NCBI RefSeq assembly: GCF_003012705.1
Contig: NZ_PXYL01000007.1
Span: forward strand, 124,001-188,000
Source: Pseudaminobacter soli (ex Li et al. 2025)
GTDB lineage: Bacteria; Pseudomonadota; Alphaproteobacteria; Rhizobiales; Rhizobiaceae
DNA length: 64,000 nucleotides
Direction: 5' to 3'
The position numbers and the translations under genes are program-made. How positions within the stretch are numbered: the stretch's first letter is position 1; every line of letters begins with the position of its first letter. The notes under the pieces were generated by a model. It was given only the letters and a program-made list of their open reading frames with translations. It ran no database searches and was not told the DNA's origin. Of this stretch, positions 26,509 to 36,555 are shown one piece after another.

Positions 26509-26963
26509 CAGATCGAAACCGTCTTCTTCTTCATCATCGCCTGGCGCGTGCATTTTGCCACGAGCACGCCGTTCTGATTGAAGGCGCGGTGCTGGAATTC
26601 GACGATGCCGCGATCGGGCTTGGACTTCGACTCGCGCACCGAGAGCACTTCAGTCTCCACGCGGATCGTATCGCCATGGAATACGGGATGCGGGAATGTG
26701 GTCTCGGTCATGCCAAGATTGGCGATGGTGGTGCCGAGCGTCGTGTCATGGACCGAAATGCCGATCATAAGGCCGAGCGTGAACAGCGAATTGACCAGCG
26801 GCTTGCCCCATTCGGTCTTGGAGGCGAAATCGAAATCGATATGTAGCGGCTGCGGGTTGAGCGTCATGACGGAGAACAGCATGTTGTCGCTCTCGGTCAC
26901 CGTCTTAGTCAGCGTGTGCTGGAAGACCTGACCGACTGAAAATTCTTCCAGATACATGCCCAT
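26508..26963 (-). CDS. MaoC-family (hot-dog fold) dehydratase/hydratase
   Basis: 151 aa enoyl-CoA-hydratase-like protein. The block MLFSVMTLNPQPLHIDFDFA contains the hydratase-2-type histidine, followed by GKPLVNSLFTLGLMIGIS. It ends TGATG, sharing bases with the CoA ester lyase start. This pairing is frequent in alphaproteobacteria and suggests hydration of an unsaturated CoA ester followed by cleavage, for example mesaconyl/citramalyl-CoA chemistry. The substrate is inferred. Confidence 0.88.
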   Translation of the reverse strand: MGMYLEEFSVGQVFQHTLTKTVTESDNMLFSVMTLNPQPLHIDFDFASKTEWGKPLVNSLFTLGLMIGISVHDTTLGTTIANLGMTETTFPHPVFHGDTIRVETEVLSVRESKSKPDRGIVEFQHRAFNQNGVLVAKCTRQAMMKKKTVSI

Positions 26964-27111
26964 GCCGAATTTCTCCCTTGGCTGAAGATTTGATAGTTGC
27001 TGCCATTGCCTGCCGCAAGCGGGTTAACAATCATGGTGAACGCTTCGTAAACCATTTGTCCCTAGCGTGCTTTCTTGGGTCGGTAACGAGTCCCGGGGCA
27101 AAGGGGGCCGC

Positions 27112-28233
27112 ATGATTGTCGCGCATTTCCTGAAATGGATCGATACGGCACGCGTGGCGGAACGCGCGGCGGCTGCCGCTGCACTTGCGCATGCCTATGT
27201 GCAGAAGGAATTGCCGTTCGAGGATCGCTGCGCGGCCGAAGCTGCCCTGACCCTGCTGCTCGACGATCCTTCTGCAAAGGTGCGGCTGGCAATGGCCGAG
27301 GCGCTTTCCATGAGCCGCCACGCGCCCTTGCAGGTGGTGAGCGCGCTGGCGTCCGACCAGCCAGAGGTGGCGGCTCTGGTGCTCGCCCGATCGCCTTTGC
27401 TCACCGATTCCGACCTCATCGACCGCGTTGCAGCAGGATCGGCCGTAACGCAGAAGCTTATTGCCGACCGCCCGGCGGTTTCCATGGCGCTTGCCGCGGC
27501 AATCGCCGAAGTGGGTGAGCCGGAGGCTTGTGCCGCGCTTCTCGCCAATAGCGGCGCCGATATCGCCTCGCTCAGCTTCCGGCGCATGGCCGAACGTCAT
27601 GGCGATCTTGCATTTGTCCGCGAGGCGCTGATTGCCGACCCGCGCCTACCTTCCGATTGCCGCCACATGCTGCTGGTCAAGGTCGGCGAGGCCTTGAAGC
27701 GCTCGCCGCTGGTTGCAGCGCTGATCGGCCCGGCGCGTGCCGAGCGTGTGATGCGCGACGCCTGCGTCAGAGCTTCCTTGACGTTGATCGAAGGCACGCG
27801 TGCGCAGGAGCATGCGGCGCTGATCGAGCATCTGCGGCTGCGCGGCGACCTGACTGCGAGCTTCCTCATCCGCACCGTCGCTCACGGTAAGGTCGATTTC
27901 TTCGGCGCCGCCATGGTGGCGCTGAGCGGCCAGGCGGAAGCCCGGGTGAGGGCGCTGCTGGCCGGTGGCAACGACATGGCGCTTTCGGCCCTCTTCCGCA
28001 ACGCCGGGCTTTCCGCCGCGACGCATAAGGTGTTGCTCGTTGCGCTAAAAGTCTGGCGCGAGGTAGCCAACGGCAAGCGCGTTGCCGGTGCGCAGGAAGT
28101 CAGCTGGCTGATGTTGAAAGAGCTCGGCGAAACCCAGGCCGCAAGCGATCTTGCAGGTCTCCTCAAGTCGATCCACATCGAGGCGCTGCGCGACAATGCC
28201 CGCCGCCACGCGCTTGCAATCGCGGCGGCCTAG
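27112..28233 (+). CDS. DUF2336 domain protein, alpha-helical repeats
   Basis: 373 aa, very rich in Ala and Leu, built of HEAT-like helical repeats (LLDDPSAKVRLAMAEALS, SDQPEVAALVLARSPLLTDSDL). This matches DUF2336, a family I know mainly from alphaproteobacteria with no settled function. There is no signal peptide or membrane segment, and it is likely a protein-binding scaffold. AAGGGGG precedes ATG 27112; a longer frame adds 15 residues. Its stop shares CTAG (28230-28233) with the convergent FUSC gene. Confidence 0.8.
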   Translation: MIVAHFLKWIDTARVAERAAAAAALAHAYVQKELPFEDRCAAEAALTLLLDDPSAKVRLAMAEALSMSRHAPLQVVSALASDQPEVAALVLARSPLLTDSDLIDRVAAGSAVTQKLIADRPAVSMALAAAIAEVGEPEACAALLANSGADIASLSFRRMAERHGDLAFVREALIADPRLPSDCRHMLLVKVGEALKRSPLVAALIGPARAERVMRDACVRASLTLIEGTRAQEHAALIEHLRLRGDLTASFLIRTVAHGKVDFFGAAMVALSGQAEARVRALLAGGNDMALSALFRNAGLSAATHKVLLVALKVWREVANGKRVAGAQEVSWLMLKELGETQAASDLAGLLKSIHIEALRDNARRHALAIAAA

Positions 28234-30404
28234 CGGATCTTTCCGAAGAACACCGGATAATCGTCGAGGGCGGCTGCAATGACGCGCAGCGAAGCGGCTG
28301 CCTGAAGCGTCTCCGCATCATCATGGCGGTCGGCCATGGCGGTTGCGTTTTGCCGCGTGGTTTCGGCCAGCGCCGACGTCGATTTCCTGCCCGGCGACGG
28401 CAAAAGCACATCGCGCGCAAACTGCTTTAGAAAGCCCGAGACGAAGGCCTTGTCCTCCGCAGTCAGCTTGTCGCTGAGCTGCAGCTTGCGCAGGCGCACG
28501 ATTTCCACGCCCACCGTCACCGATGCCACGCTGCCGGCCAGCAGTTCCTTGCCGGTTTGGCCGAGCCGCATGGCGTAGGGCAGGAGCTGGTTGATGCGGT
28601 CGTAGGCAAGGCTCTCGAAGGCCGAACGGCGCGGAACCCGCTCATGCAGGCAAAGCCGCGCCAGGTCTTCCTGCATAGCCTTGACCAGGCGGGCGGCGAA
28701 CACATGCGGTCGCGCGGGCAGAACCACCGCAAAGACGCCCATGGCAAGCAGGATACCGATCAGGATCGAAATCGTGCTGTTGAAGAAGGCCTGCGGCGCA
28801 TAGACCATCTTCTCGTGCGGATTGAGAAAGGCCAGGAAATTGATGGCGAAGGCGGTCGCAACCCCGACGAGTTCCCGGTTGGCCATGCCGAGCGCGCCCA
28901 CGATCAGAACCGGAACCACGAACAGCGTGAACCAGCCGAAGCCCGGCAGAGCGGGCAGGGCGATCTGCCCCACCATAAAGGAGAACGGGACGGCAAGAAG
29001 TGTTCCCTTGAAGAACTCCCACGAAGTTTCGAGCGGGGCAGGCCGGGAGGCAAACAGGCTCGACACCACAGCTACGATGATGGCGACGCCCGCCACGTCG
29101 GCCCATCTGGTCGCCATCCAGAAGGAAATGACCAGCGTGGTGGCAAGGGCCGCACGCACGGCATTTCGCAGGGCCGCCTCATGGTCGCGATGCACCACGA
29201 GCGCCGGCTGGCGGCGTGGCCGGTTGCTCTTGGCTGCTGCAGCAGCAGGCTCGCGTATGGCGTCGAGGCCGAGCAGGACTTCCTTCAGCGTATCGGCGAA
29301 CTCGGCTGCCAGCGTCAGCCGAGCCACGGTGCCGACCCGATCGTCGCCTTCCGCCGCCTTCTCGGGTGCGCGGCGCGCCTGCCGGGCGATGGCGTCGAGC
29401 CGCGCGATCCATGGCGACGTATCCTCCAGCGCTTCGACGCCCGCGGCGGAAAGATCCACCAGCACCGATTTCAGTTCGTTGCGAACCGGCATCAGCGCCA
29501 CGTTCTGGGGCGCCGCATGGCCGTGCAGCATGCGCGTGGTGGAAAGTGCGGAGAGGAAGTGACCTAAGGTGCGGCGCACCGGATGGCCATGCGTGGCAAG
29601 GCTCGGCGCCTCCAGCCGCGCATAGGCCCGCATTTCCGCCAGCGCCTGGGTTTCGGCGATGAGCTTGCGGTGAAGGGCAGCCATTTTGGCTCTGTCGCCG
29701 CCGGCAAAGGCCGCGTGGGTGTAGGTGGCAAGATCGATGATGCTGCGGCTGAGCCGCTGGATGATCGCGTCGCGCGCAAGCTGCGGCAAGATCAGCCGAC
29801 TGGCAATACCGGCGCAGACGATACCCAGCATGATCTCCGTACAGCGAGCGACGGCAAGCTCGACGGCAAGATGTTGGTGGCCGAACGCCGGCATGGCGAT
29901 GATCGCGGCTGTATAGCCCGCTAACGCTGCGCCATAAGCCTCCGGATTGCGCAGCAACGAAGCCGCGAAGGTGCAGAGCCCGATCCAGATCGCCAGCACG
30001 GCAACGAACAGCCAGGGGCTGCCGCCAACGGCGACGGAGATGGAGACGGCCGCGAGCGCGCCCACGAGCGTGCCGAGCAACCGAAAAAAACCCTTGGCCA
30101 GCACCATGCCCGCCACAGGTTGGGAGACGATGAACACCGTCATCATCGCCCACTGGGGCTGCTCCAGCTCCAGCGCATATGCAATGAAGAGCGCAAGCAA
30201 CCCGGCGGCCGTGGTGCGGATGGCAAAGACCCAGTCCGCACGGGTCGGCCGGATCAAGCTCCTGAGGCTCGCCGGAAATCTTCGCAGGCTCAATGCGAGG
30301 TGGCGTCTCGTTGCATCGCCATCCCGCTCCAAGCTCTTGTTTCTGAGCCATGACCTCGTCCGAAAAGTCTGCGACTTTTCGGGATCATGCTCTGGCCTGT
30401 TCAT
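28230..30404 (-). CDS. FUSC-family inner-membrane transporter
   Basis: 724 aa relative of aromatic-acid and fusaric-acid efflux proteins. It has two hydrophobic clusters (about 60-200 and 410-550), each starting with a family-type segment (DWVFAIRTTAAGLLALFIAY and AALRNAVRAALATTLVIS), separated by and ending in soluble parts. No membrane-fusion partner is adjacent. The first 20 or so codons from ATG 30404 are encoded by a dispersed palindromic repeat (30347-30397), so the true start is uncertain; TTG 30332 is the only other early in-frame start and lacks a Shine-Dalgarno. Confidence 0.85.
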   Translation of the reverse strand: MNRPEHDPEKSQTFRTRSWLRNKSLERDGDATRRHLALSLRRFPASLRSLIRPTRADWVFAIRTTAAGLLALFIAYALELEQPQWAMMTVFIVSQPVAGMVLAKGFFRLLGTLVGALAAVSISVAVGGSPWLFVAVLAIWIGLCTFAASLLRNPEAYGAALAGYTAAIIAMPAFGHQHLAVELAVARCTEIMLGIVCAGIASRLILPQLARDAIIQRLSRSIIDLATYTHAAFAGGDRAKMAALHRKLIAETQALAEMRAYARLEAPSLATHGHPVRRTLGHFLSALSTTRMLHGHAAPQNVALMPVRNELKSVLVDLSAAGVEALEDTSPWIARLDAIARQARRAPEKAAEGDDRVGTVARLTLAAEFADTLKEVLLGLDAIREPAAAAAKSNRPRRQPALVVHRDHEAALRNAVRAALATTLVISFWMATRWADVAGVAIIVAVVSSLFASRPAPLETSWEFFKGTLLAVPFSFMVGQIALPALPGFGWFTLFVVPVLIVGALGMANRELVGVATAFAINFLAFLNPHEKMVYAPQAFFNSTISILIGILLAMGVFAVVLPARPHVFAARLVKAMQEDLARLCLHERVPRRSAFESLAYDRINQLLPYAMRLGQTGKELLAGSVASVTVGVEIVRLRKLQLSDKLTAEDKAFVSGFLKQFARDVLLPSPGRKSTSALAETTRQNATAMADRHDDAETLQAAASLRVIAAALDDYPVFFGKIR
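30347..30397. repeat. Dispersed rhizobial-type palindromic repeat, copy A
   Basis: It contains the perfect hairpin CCGAAAAGT-CTGCG-ACTTTTCGG (30360-30382) flanked by ATGAC and GATCATGCTCT. Its reverse complement matches copy B (53861-53907) over about 47 bases with few differences. GAGCATGATCCCGAAAAGT elements like this are widespread between genes in Rhizobiales; I cannot name the family with certainty. Confidence 0.85.
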
Positions 30405-30432
30405 GGTCTTGCCTGTCTGGACGTCGCTTCTA

Positions 30433-32481
30433 TCAGATGTCCAGTTCCTGCGCGTACTCGGCGCGATCCTGGATGAAGCGGAAGCGCGCTTCCGGCTTGG
30501 TGCCCATCAGCGCTTCGACCGAGGACTTTGTCGTTTCCTCGTCTTCCACGATGTCGACGCGCAGCAGCGTGCGCTTCTTCGGATCCATCGTGGTTTCCTT
30601 CAGCTGCGAGGCCATCATCTCGCCCAGGCCCTTGAAGCGGCCGATCTCGATCTTGCCGCGGCCGGTGAACTCGGTGCGCAATAGCTCGTCCTTGTGGGCG
30701 TCGTCGCGGGCATAGGCGGTCTTGCCGCCCTGGCTAAGGCGGTAGAGTGGCGGCACGGCCATGTAGAGATGGCCGCCGTGGATGAGCTGCGGCATCTCCT
30801 GGTAGAAGAAGGTGATGAGCAGCGAGGCGATGTGCGCGCCGTCCACGTCGGCGTCGGTCATGATGATCACGCGGTCGTAGCGCAGGTCTTCCTCGCGGTA
30901 CTTCGAGCGCGTGCCGCAACCAAGCGCCTGGATAAGGTCGCCGATCAGCTGGTTGGAAGCCAGCTTGTCGTTGCCGGCGCTGGCGACGTTGAGGATTTTT
31001 CCGCGCAGCGGCAAAATTGCCTGCATCGACCGGTCGCGCGCCTGCTTGGCCGAGCCACCTGCCGAGTCACCCTCGACAATGAACAGCTCGGCGCCCGCTG
31101 CGGCGTTCTGCGTGCAGTCGGCGAGCTTGCCGGGCAGGCGCAGCTTGCGCACCGCGCTCTTGCGCGACACTTCCTTTTCCTGGCGGCGGCGCAGGCGTTC
31201 GTCGGCGCGCGCAATCACCCATTCCAGAAGCTTGGTGGCTTCCTGCGGGTTGTCGGCGAGCCAGTGGTCGAACGGATCGCGCACGGCGGTTTCGACCAGG
31301 CGCTGCGCTTCGATCGTCGCCAGCTTGTCCTTGGTCTGGCCGACGAATTCCGGCTCGCGGATGAACACCGACAGCATGCCGGCGGCCGAGATCATCACGT
31401 CTTCGCTGGTGATGGCCGCGCCGCGCTTGTTGCCGACCAGTTCGGCATAGGCCTTGAGGCCGCGCGTCAGCACGTTGCGGAAGCCGGTCTCATGCGTGCC
31501 GCCATCGCCGGTCGGGATGGTGTTACAGTAGGAATTCAGGAAACCGTCGCCACCAAACCAGGTCACGGCCCATTCCATCGAGCCGTGGCCGCTCTGGCGC
31601 TCGCTCTTGCCGGCGAAGATTTCGCGTGTGACCTGCATCTCGCCGTTGAGCGAGGCGGCGAGATAGTCTTTCAGGCCGCCGGGGAAATGCAAGGTCGCCT
31701 TGGCCGGCGTCTCGTCCTTCTCCTTGATCAGAAGCGGATCGCAGATCCAGCGAATCTCGACGCCGCCGAACAGATAGGCCTTCGAGCGCGTCATGCGGTA
31801 GAGCCGCGCCGGCTCGAACTTGGCGCTCCCGAAAATCTCGGCATCCGGATGGAAGCGAGTCCTGGTGCCGCGGCGATTGTGCACGTCGCCGAGGTGCTCC
31901 AGCTCGCCAAGCGGCTTGCCGCGCGAGAAACGCTGCCGGTAAAGTTGCCGGCCGCGCGCCACCTCGACCTCTAGGTGGTCGGAAAGCGCGTTGACCACGG
32001 AGACGCCAACGCCATGCAGGCCGCCCGAGGTCTCATAGACCTTGGAGTCGAACTTGCCGCCGGAATGCAGCGTCGTGAGAATGACTTCGAGTGCCGGCTT
32101 CTTGAATTTCGGATGCGGGTCGACAGGGATGCCGCGCCCGTTGTCGGTCACGGTCAGGAAGCCGTCAGCGCCGAGCTCCACCTCGATGAACGTGGCGTGT
32201 CCAGCCACCGCTTCGTCCATCGAGTTGTCGATGACTTCCGCAAAGAGGTGATGCAGAGCCTTTTCGTCGGTGCCGCCAATATACATGCCGGGCCGCCGGC
32301 GTACCGGCTCCAGTCCTTCCAGGACTTCAATGTCGGCTGCGCTATAGCTTTCGCTGCCGTCCTTGGGCTGCTGCTGCGGCGCGCGCTTGGCGGCTGGCTG
32401 CGCCTGCGGATTTTCCGCGCGCGCGGTGGGGACCGAAGGCTGCTTGCCGATATTGGCGAAAAGGTCGTTGCTGTCGTCCAT
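30433..32481 (-). CDS. parE: DNA topoisomerase IV subunit B
   Basis: ATPase subunit of the decatenating type IIA topoisomerase. The 682 residues start with about 45 low-complexity residues, then the GHKL ATPase with EVIDNSMDEAVAG and DNGRGIPVD, GGLHGVGVSVVNALS, and the TOPRIM domain with FIVEGDSAGGSAKQ and TDADVDGAHIASLL. TOPRIM separation and length favour ParE over GyrB, which has a longer C-terminus; sequence drift between the two makes this likely rather than proven. It is a single gene here, without parC. Confidence 0.92.
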   Translation of the reverse strand: MDDSNDLFANIGKQPSVPTARAENPQAQPAAKRAPQQQPKDGSESYSAADIEVLEGLEPVRRRPGMYIGGTDEKALHHLFAEVIDNSMDEAVAGHATFIEVELGADGFLTVTDNGRGIPVDPHPKFKKPALEVILTTLHSGGKFDSKVYETSGGLHGVGVSVVNALSDHLEVEVARGRQLYRQRFSRGKPLGELEHLGDVHNRRGTRTRFHPDAEIFGSAKFEPARLYRMTRSKAYLFGGVEIRWICDPLLIKEKDETPAKATLHFPGGLKDYLAASLNGEMQVTREIFAGKSERQSGHGSMEWAVTWFGGDGFLNSYCNTIPTGDGGTHETGFRNVLTRGLKAYAELVGNKRGAAITSEDVMISAAGMLSVFIREPEFVGQTKDKLATIEAQRLVETAVRDPFDHWLADNPQEATKLLEWVIARADERLRRRQEKEVSRKSAVRKLRLPGKLADCTQNAAAGAELFIVEGDSAGGSAKQARDRSMQAILPLRGKILNVASAGNDKLASNQLIGDLIQALGCGTRSKYREEDLRYDRVIIMTDADVDGAHIASLLITFFYQEMPQLIHGGHLYMAVPPLYRLSQGGKTAYARDDAHKDELLRTEFTGRGKIEIGRFKGLGEMMASQLKETTMDPKKRTLLRVDIVEDEETTKSSVEALMGTKPEARFRFIQDRAEYAQELDI

Positions 32482-32653
32482 AGGGCGTACGGATTTCCAG
32501 TGATTCGATTGAATGCGATACTGCCACGCTTTGAGCCGCGCGCGACAGGGTTCCCGTTCCGTTCATAGGGAAATCGCTGGCTTTCTATAGGCGTGAGGCC
32601 TGGTAGGCTCAAGAGCTAGAGGCGGAATTCATGTCGGAAAGCCCTCTTGCTCC

Positions 32654-33301
32654 TCATGCGGCCTTTTCGACGCCGTTGCGGAAGTCGACGACCGTGCCAA
32701 GTACGAAAAGCGCAAGCGCCGGAAGCCACAGCCCCTGAAGGCCGACGATCGGATAGCTCAGCGCGCCGCAGATCGCACCGGTCATCAGGCCGAGCCAGAG
32801 CAGCAGATATGGCGTCCAAGCCCACCGGTCGCCGCCGGCCAGTGCCGTGCCAAGCCGCTGTCCGAATTTTACGAGTGTTCCGGTCATGTAGGTCACGCCG
32901 ACGCTGACCTCGCCATCGCGCACGAAGCACGTGTTCATGGCACCCATCGCGATCGGCGTGAGCAGGATGGCGACGCGGTCGAAATCGAGCAAGGCAAGCA
33001 GAGCCGCGGCTGCCAGAAGCGCCGCTACGCCGAAAGCCACGTGGTTGCTGTGCATCCAATCGAAGCGATGCCTGAACATGGTGCTCAGCACCACCCCGCC
33101 TACAAAAAGGATGATGAGCCCCAAGGGGATCAGCGCGTCCGGCAGGCGGTCAGCCAGCCCGACGCCGAGCCGGGTGGAATTGCCGCTCATGAAGGAGACG
33201 AAGAAGCCGCCGAGATGGACGAAGCCCAGCGCATCCACGAAGCCTGCGACAAAAGCCATGGAGGCGGCGATGACACGAAAACGGGTGGAAAGCCTGATCA
33301 T
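32654..33301 (-). CDS. DUF1275 (YoaK-family) membrane protein
   Basis: 215 aa with about six hydrophobic segments. MAFVAGFVDALGFVHLGG and FVSFMSGNSTRLG are the family signature, and NTCFVRDGEVSVGVTYMTGTLVK is the internal one. Function of the family is unknown. The ATG at 33301 has no Shine-Dalgarno because it sits directly after the gcvP terminator; ATG 33259 (MAFVAG) is an alternative. It could be expressed by read-through or from a leaderless transcript. Confidence 0.85.
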   Translation of the reverse strand: MIRLSTRFRVIAASMAFVAGFVDALGFVHLGGFFVSFMSGNSTRLGVGLADRLPDALIPLGLIILFVGGVVLSTMFRHRFDWMHSNHVAFGVAALLAAAALLALLDFDRVAILLTPIAMGAMNTCFVRDGEVSVGVTYMTGTLVKFGQRLGTALAGGDRWAWTPYLLLWLGLMTGAICGALSYPIVGLQGLWLPALALFVLGTVVDFRNGVEKAA

Positions 33302-33342
33302 ATAAAAAAAACGGCGGCGATGCGTATCCGCACCGCCGCCGT
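33302..33342 (-). terminator. Intrinsic terminator after gcvP
   Basis: On the minus strand ACGGCGGCG (33334-33342) pairs with CGCCGCCGT (33311-33319) and is followed by a run of eight T (33304-33311). It begins 10 bases after the gcvP stop and ends three bases before the DUF1275 start codon. Confidence 0.92.
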
Positions 33343-33352
33343 TCGGATGCGT

Positions 33353-36163
33353 TTACTCAGCTGCGTTGATGTAGTCCGTCATCGGCGGGCAAGAGCACAC
33401 CAGATTGCGGTCGCCGCCGACATTGTCAATGCGGGACACGGGCGGCCAGTATTTTGCCGCCGTGTCTGCATTGCCAGCCGGATAGGCGGCCTCAAGTCGC
33501 GAGTAGGGATGCTTCCAGTCGCTGGCCAGAGCTTCGGCCGCGGTGTGCGGTGCGTTGACCAGCGGATTGTCCTCCTGCGGCCACACGCCTGCCGCGACCT
33601 TCTGCGCCTCGTCGGCAATCGAGATCATCGCCTCGCAGAAGCGGTCGACCTCGTGCTTGGGCTCGGACTCGGTCGGCTCGACCATCAGCGTCCCGGCAAC
33701 CGGCCACGACATGGTCGGGGCATGGAAGCCGTAGTCGATGAGGCGCTTGGCGACGTCCTCGACGGTGACGCCGGCGCTGTCCTTCAGCACTCGGGTGTCG
33801 AGGATGCACTCATGCGCCACGCGGCCGTTGCGACCCTTGAACAGCACCGGGAAGTGCGGCTCGAGCCTTGCGGCGATGTAGTTGGCGCTGAGGATCGCCG
33901 TCTCGGTGGCGTGCTTCAGGCCCGACGCACCCATCATGCGGATATACATCCAGGTGATGGGCAGGATCGACGCGCTGCCGAAGGGGGCAGCCGAAACAGC
34001 GTGCACCGAGCCTTCCGCGACATGGCCCGGCAGGTAGGGCTTCAGGTGAGCCTTGACGCCGATCGGGCCGACGCCGGGGCCGCCGCCGCCATGCGGGATG
34101 CAGAACGTCTTGTGCAGGTTCATGTGGCAGACATCGGCGCCGATGTCGCCCGGACGGGCCAGCCCGACCAGGGCGTTGAGGTTTGCGCCATCGAGGTAGA
34201 CCTGCCCGCCATTCTCATGGATGACCGCGCAGATGTCGCGGATGCCTTCCTCGAACACACCATGTGTCGAGGGGTAGGTGATCATCAGCGCCGCGAGGTT
34301 CTGGGCATGCTCGACTGCCTTGGCCTTCAGGTCCTCGACGTCGACATTGCCGTCCTCGTTGCAGCGCACCACGACCACGGTCATGCCTGCCATGGCGGCG
34401 CTGGCAGGGTTGGTGCCGTGCGCCGAGGACGGGATGAGGCAGACGTTGCGGTGATGGTCGCCGCGCGACTGGTGGTAGTGGCGGATTGCCAGGAGGCCAG
34501 CATATTCGCCCTGGCTGCCAGCATTCGGCTGCAGCGACACGGCGTCGAAGCCGGTGATCTCCGAAAGCCAGGCGTCCAGGTCGCCGATCATCTCGCGATA
34601 GCCGGCCGAGTGGGCGGCGGGCGCGAAGGGATGCAGGTTGGCGACCGACGGCCAGCTCACCGGCATCATTTCGGCGGCGGCATTGAGCTTCATGGTGCAG
34701 GAGCCGAGCGGGATCATGGCGCGGTCGAGCGCGAGATCCTTGTCGGCGAGCCGGCGCAGGAAGCGCATCATATCCGTCTCGGAGCGGTTTTCATGGAAAA
34801 CCGGCTGGGTCAGAAAACCCTTTCCGCGCGGATTGGCCGGCACGGTTACCTTGTCGGTTGCGGCAGGTGTAGCTCCGAACAGAGCCGCGATGGCCACAAG
34901 GTCAGCTTCCGTCGAGGTTTCGTCGAAGGTCACGCCAACGCTGTTCTCATCGACAACGCGCAGCAGGCGGCCGTCCTTCTCGGCGACAGCGGCGATTTCC
35001 TTCGCCTTGCCCTTCGTGACGACGGTTATCGTGTCGAAGCGGCGAGCGCCCGCCACTTCCACGCCGGCAGTCTTGAGGCCCTGGGCGAACCGCTCGGCCA
35101 GCATCTGGACCTGCGAGGCGATCGACTGCAGGCCCTGCGGGCCGTGCCAGATGGCGTAGGAGGCTGCCATGTTGGCCAGCAGCGCCTGCGCGGTGCAGAT
35201 GTTGGAGGTCGCCTTGTCGCGGCGGATATGCTGCTCGCGGGTCTGAAGCGCCAGGCGATAGCCGGGGCGTCCATCGGCGTCCGTGGACTGACCCACAAGG
35301 CGGCCCGGCATGAGGCGGGTCAGCTTGTGGGAGACGGCGCAGTAAGCGGCGTGCGGGCCGCCAAAGCCCATCGGAACGCCGAAGCGCTGCATCGGGCCGA
35401 CGGCGATATCGGCGCCGAGCTTGGCAGGAGCCTCGGAGATGGTGAGCGCCAGCGGGTCGGCGACGAAGATGACGATCGCGCCGGCAGCCTTGGCCTTCTC
35501 GATTGTCGCGGCATGGTCGCCATAGACGCCAAGAGTGTCAGGCCACGAAACGATGAGCGCGGCGGTGTTCTCGCCGATCTCGGTCGCGCCGATGGTCATG
35601 CCCAGCGGCTCGGCGCGGGTCTTCACCACGTCGAGTGTCTGCGGGTGCAGTTCACCTGCCAGAACGACCTCGGCGCGCTTTTCGCGGTGATGGCGGAAGG
35701 CGATGCCGACGGCCTCGGCCACGGCGGTCGCCTCGTCCAGCAGCGAAGCAGAAGCGACCGGCAGGCCGGTCAGCTCCGTCACCAGCGTCTGGAAGTGGAA
35801 CAGCAGTTCCAGGCGACCCTGGCTGATTTCCGACTGGTACGGCGTATAGGCCGTGTACCAGGCCGGGTTCTCGAACAGGTTGCGCTGAACGACCGGTGGC
35901 ACCCGGCACCCGTGATAGCCGGCGCCGATAAAGCTCTTCAGCACCGTGTTCTTCGCCATCTTGGCCGAAAGTTCGGCCAGCGCATCCGCCTCGCTGGCGG
36001 GTGCCGGCAGGTTCAGCGCACGGTCAAGCCGGATCGACTTCGGCACGGCCTGGGAGATCAGCGTCTCAAGGGAAGGCACGCCGAGCACGGCCAGCATCGC
36101 GCGCGCATCGGCCGTGCTCGGGCCGACATGGCGCGTCTCGAAGGGGTAGGGAGCGGTGGTCAT
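33353..36163 (-). CDS. gcvP: Glycine dehydrogenase (decarboxylating), P protein
   Basis: Decarboxylates glycine and passes the aminomethyl group to the lipoyl arm of GcvH. The single-chain form of 936 aa is complete. The PLP lysine is K686 in [16 protein letters not shown]. The N-terminal half holds [14 protein letters not shown] and the C-terminal half [27 protein letters not shown] precedes the start, 16 bases after the gcvH stop. It is the last gene of gcvT-gcvH-gcvP, ends at a strong terminator, and is controlled by the glycine riboswitch ahead of gcvT. Confidence 0.98.
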   Translation of the reverse strand: MTTAPYPFETRHVGPSTADARAMLAVLGVPSLETLISQAVPKSIRLDRALNLPAPASEADALAELSAKMAKNTVLKSFIGAGYHGCRVPPVVQRNLFENPAWYTAYTPYQSEISQGRLELLFHFQTLVTELTGLPVASASLLDEATAVAEAVGIAFRHHREKRAEVVLAGELHPQTLDVVKTRAEPLGMTIGATEIGENTAALIVSWPDTLGVYGDHAATIEKAKAAGAIVIFVADPLALTISEAPAKLGADIAVGPMQRFGVPMGFGGPHAAYCAVSHKLTRLMPGRLVGQSTDADGRPGYRLALQTREQHIRRDKATSNICTAQALLANMAASYAIWHGPQGLQSIASQVQMLAERFAQGLKTAGVEVAGARRFDTITVVTKGKAKEIAAVAEKDGRLLRVVDENSVGVTFDETSTEADLVAIAALFGATPAATDKVTVPANPRGKGFLTQPVFHENRSETDMMRFLRRLADKDLALDRAMIPLGSCTMKLNAAAEMMPVSWPSVANLHPFAPAAHSAGYREMIGDLDAWLSEITGFDAVSLQPNAGSQGEYAGLLAIRHYHQSRGDHHRNVCLIPSSAHGTNPASAAMAGMTVVVVRCNEDGNVDVEDLKAKAVEHAQNLAALMITYPSTHGVFEEGIRDICAVIHENGGQVYLDGANLNALVGLARPGDIGADVCHMNLHKTFCIPHGGGGPGVGPIGVKAHLKPYLPGHVAEGSVHAVSAAPFGSASILPITWMYIRMMGASGLKHATETAILSANYIAARLEPHFPVLFKGRNGRVAHECILDTRVLKDSAGVTVEDVAKRLIDYGFHAPTMSWPVAGTLMVEPTESEPKHEVDRFCEAMISIADEAQKVAAGVWPQEDNPLVNAPHTAAEALASDWKHPYSRLEAAYPAGNADTAAKYWPPVSRIDNVGGDRNLVCSCPPMTDYINAAE

Positions 36164-36179
36164 TCAGTCACCTTTGTCC

Positions 36180-36548
36180 TTATCCAATCAGGGCTTTGTA
36201 GCCTGCCTCGTCGAGCAGGCCCGTGAGCTGGCCTTCGTCGGCCAGTTTCATCTTCCACAACCAGCCGTCTCCGGTGGCGGCTGAATTCACCAGCGCCGGG
36301 TCGGAAGACAGCGCTTCATTGGCATCGATGATCTCGCCGTCGACCGGCGCATAGACGTCGGACGCCGCCTTGACGGACTCGACGACGACGGCGACGTCGC
36401 CCTTGGCCAGCTTGCGGCCCTTCTCGGGCAGTTCCACGAAGACCAGATCGCCGAGCTGCTCCTGCGCATAGTCGGTGATGCCGACAGTCGCTACGCCGCC
36501 CTCGACGCGGATCCATTCGTGATCATCGGTAAAATAGGTAGTTGCCAT
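36180..36548 (-). CDS. gcvH: Glycine cleavage system H protein
   Basis: Lipoylated shuttle protein, 122 aa. The lipoyl lysine is K60 in [15 protein letters not shown]. The start is ATG 36548 ([12 protein letters not shown]), although the frame stays open upstream into gcvT. It lies seven bases after gcvT, and AAGGATGA, overlapping the gcvT stop, serves as ribosome binding site. Confidence 0.97.
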   Translation of the reverse strand: MATTYFTDDHEWIRVEGGVATVGITDYAQEQLGDLVFVELPEKGRKLAKGDVAVVVESVKAASDVYAPVDGEIIDANEALSSDPALVNSAATGDGWLWKMKLADEGQLTGLLDEAGYKALIG

Positions 36549-36555
36549 GAGAAAT

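Noticed and set aside
33041-36226. 1061-codon plus-strand open frame across gcvP
   Set aside because: It is the antisense shadow of gcvP, whose PLP lysine and domains are intact.
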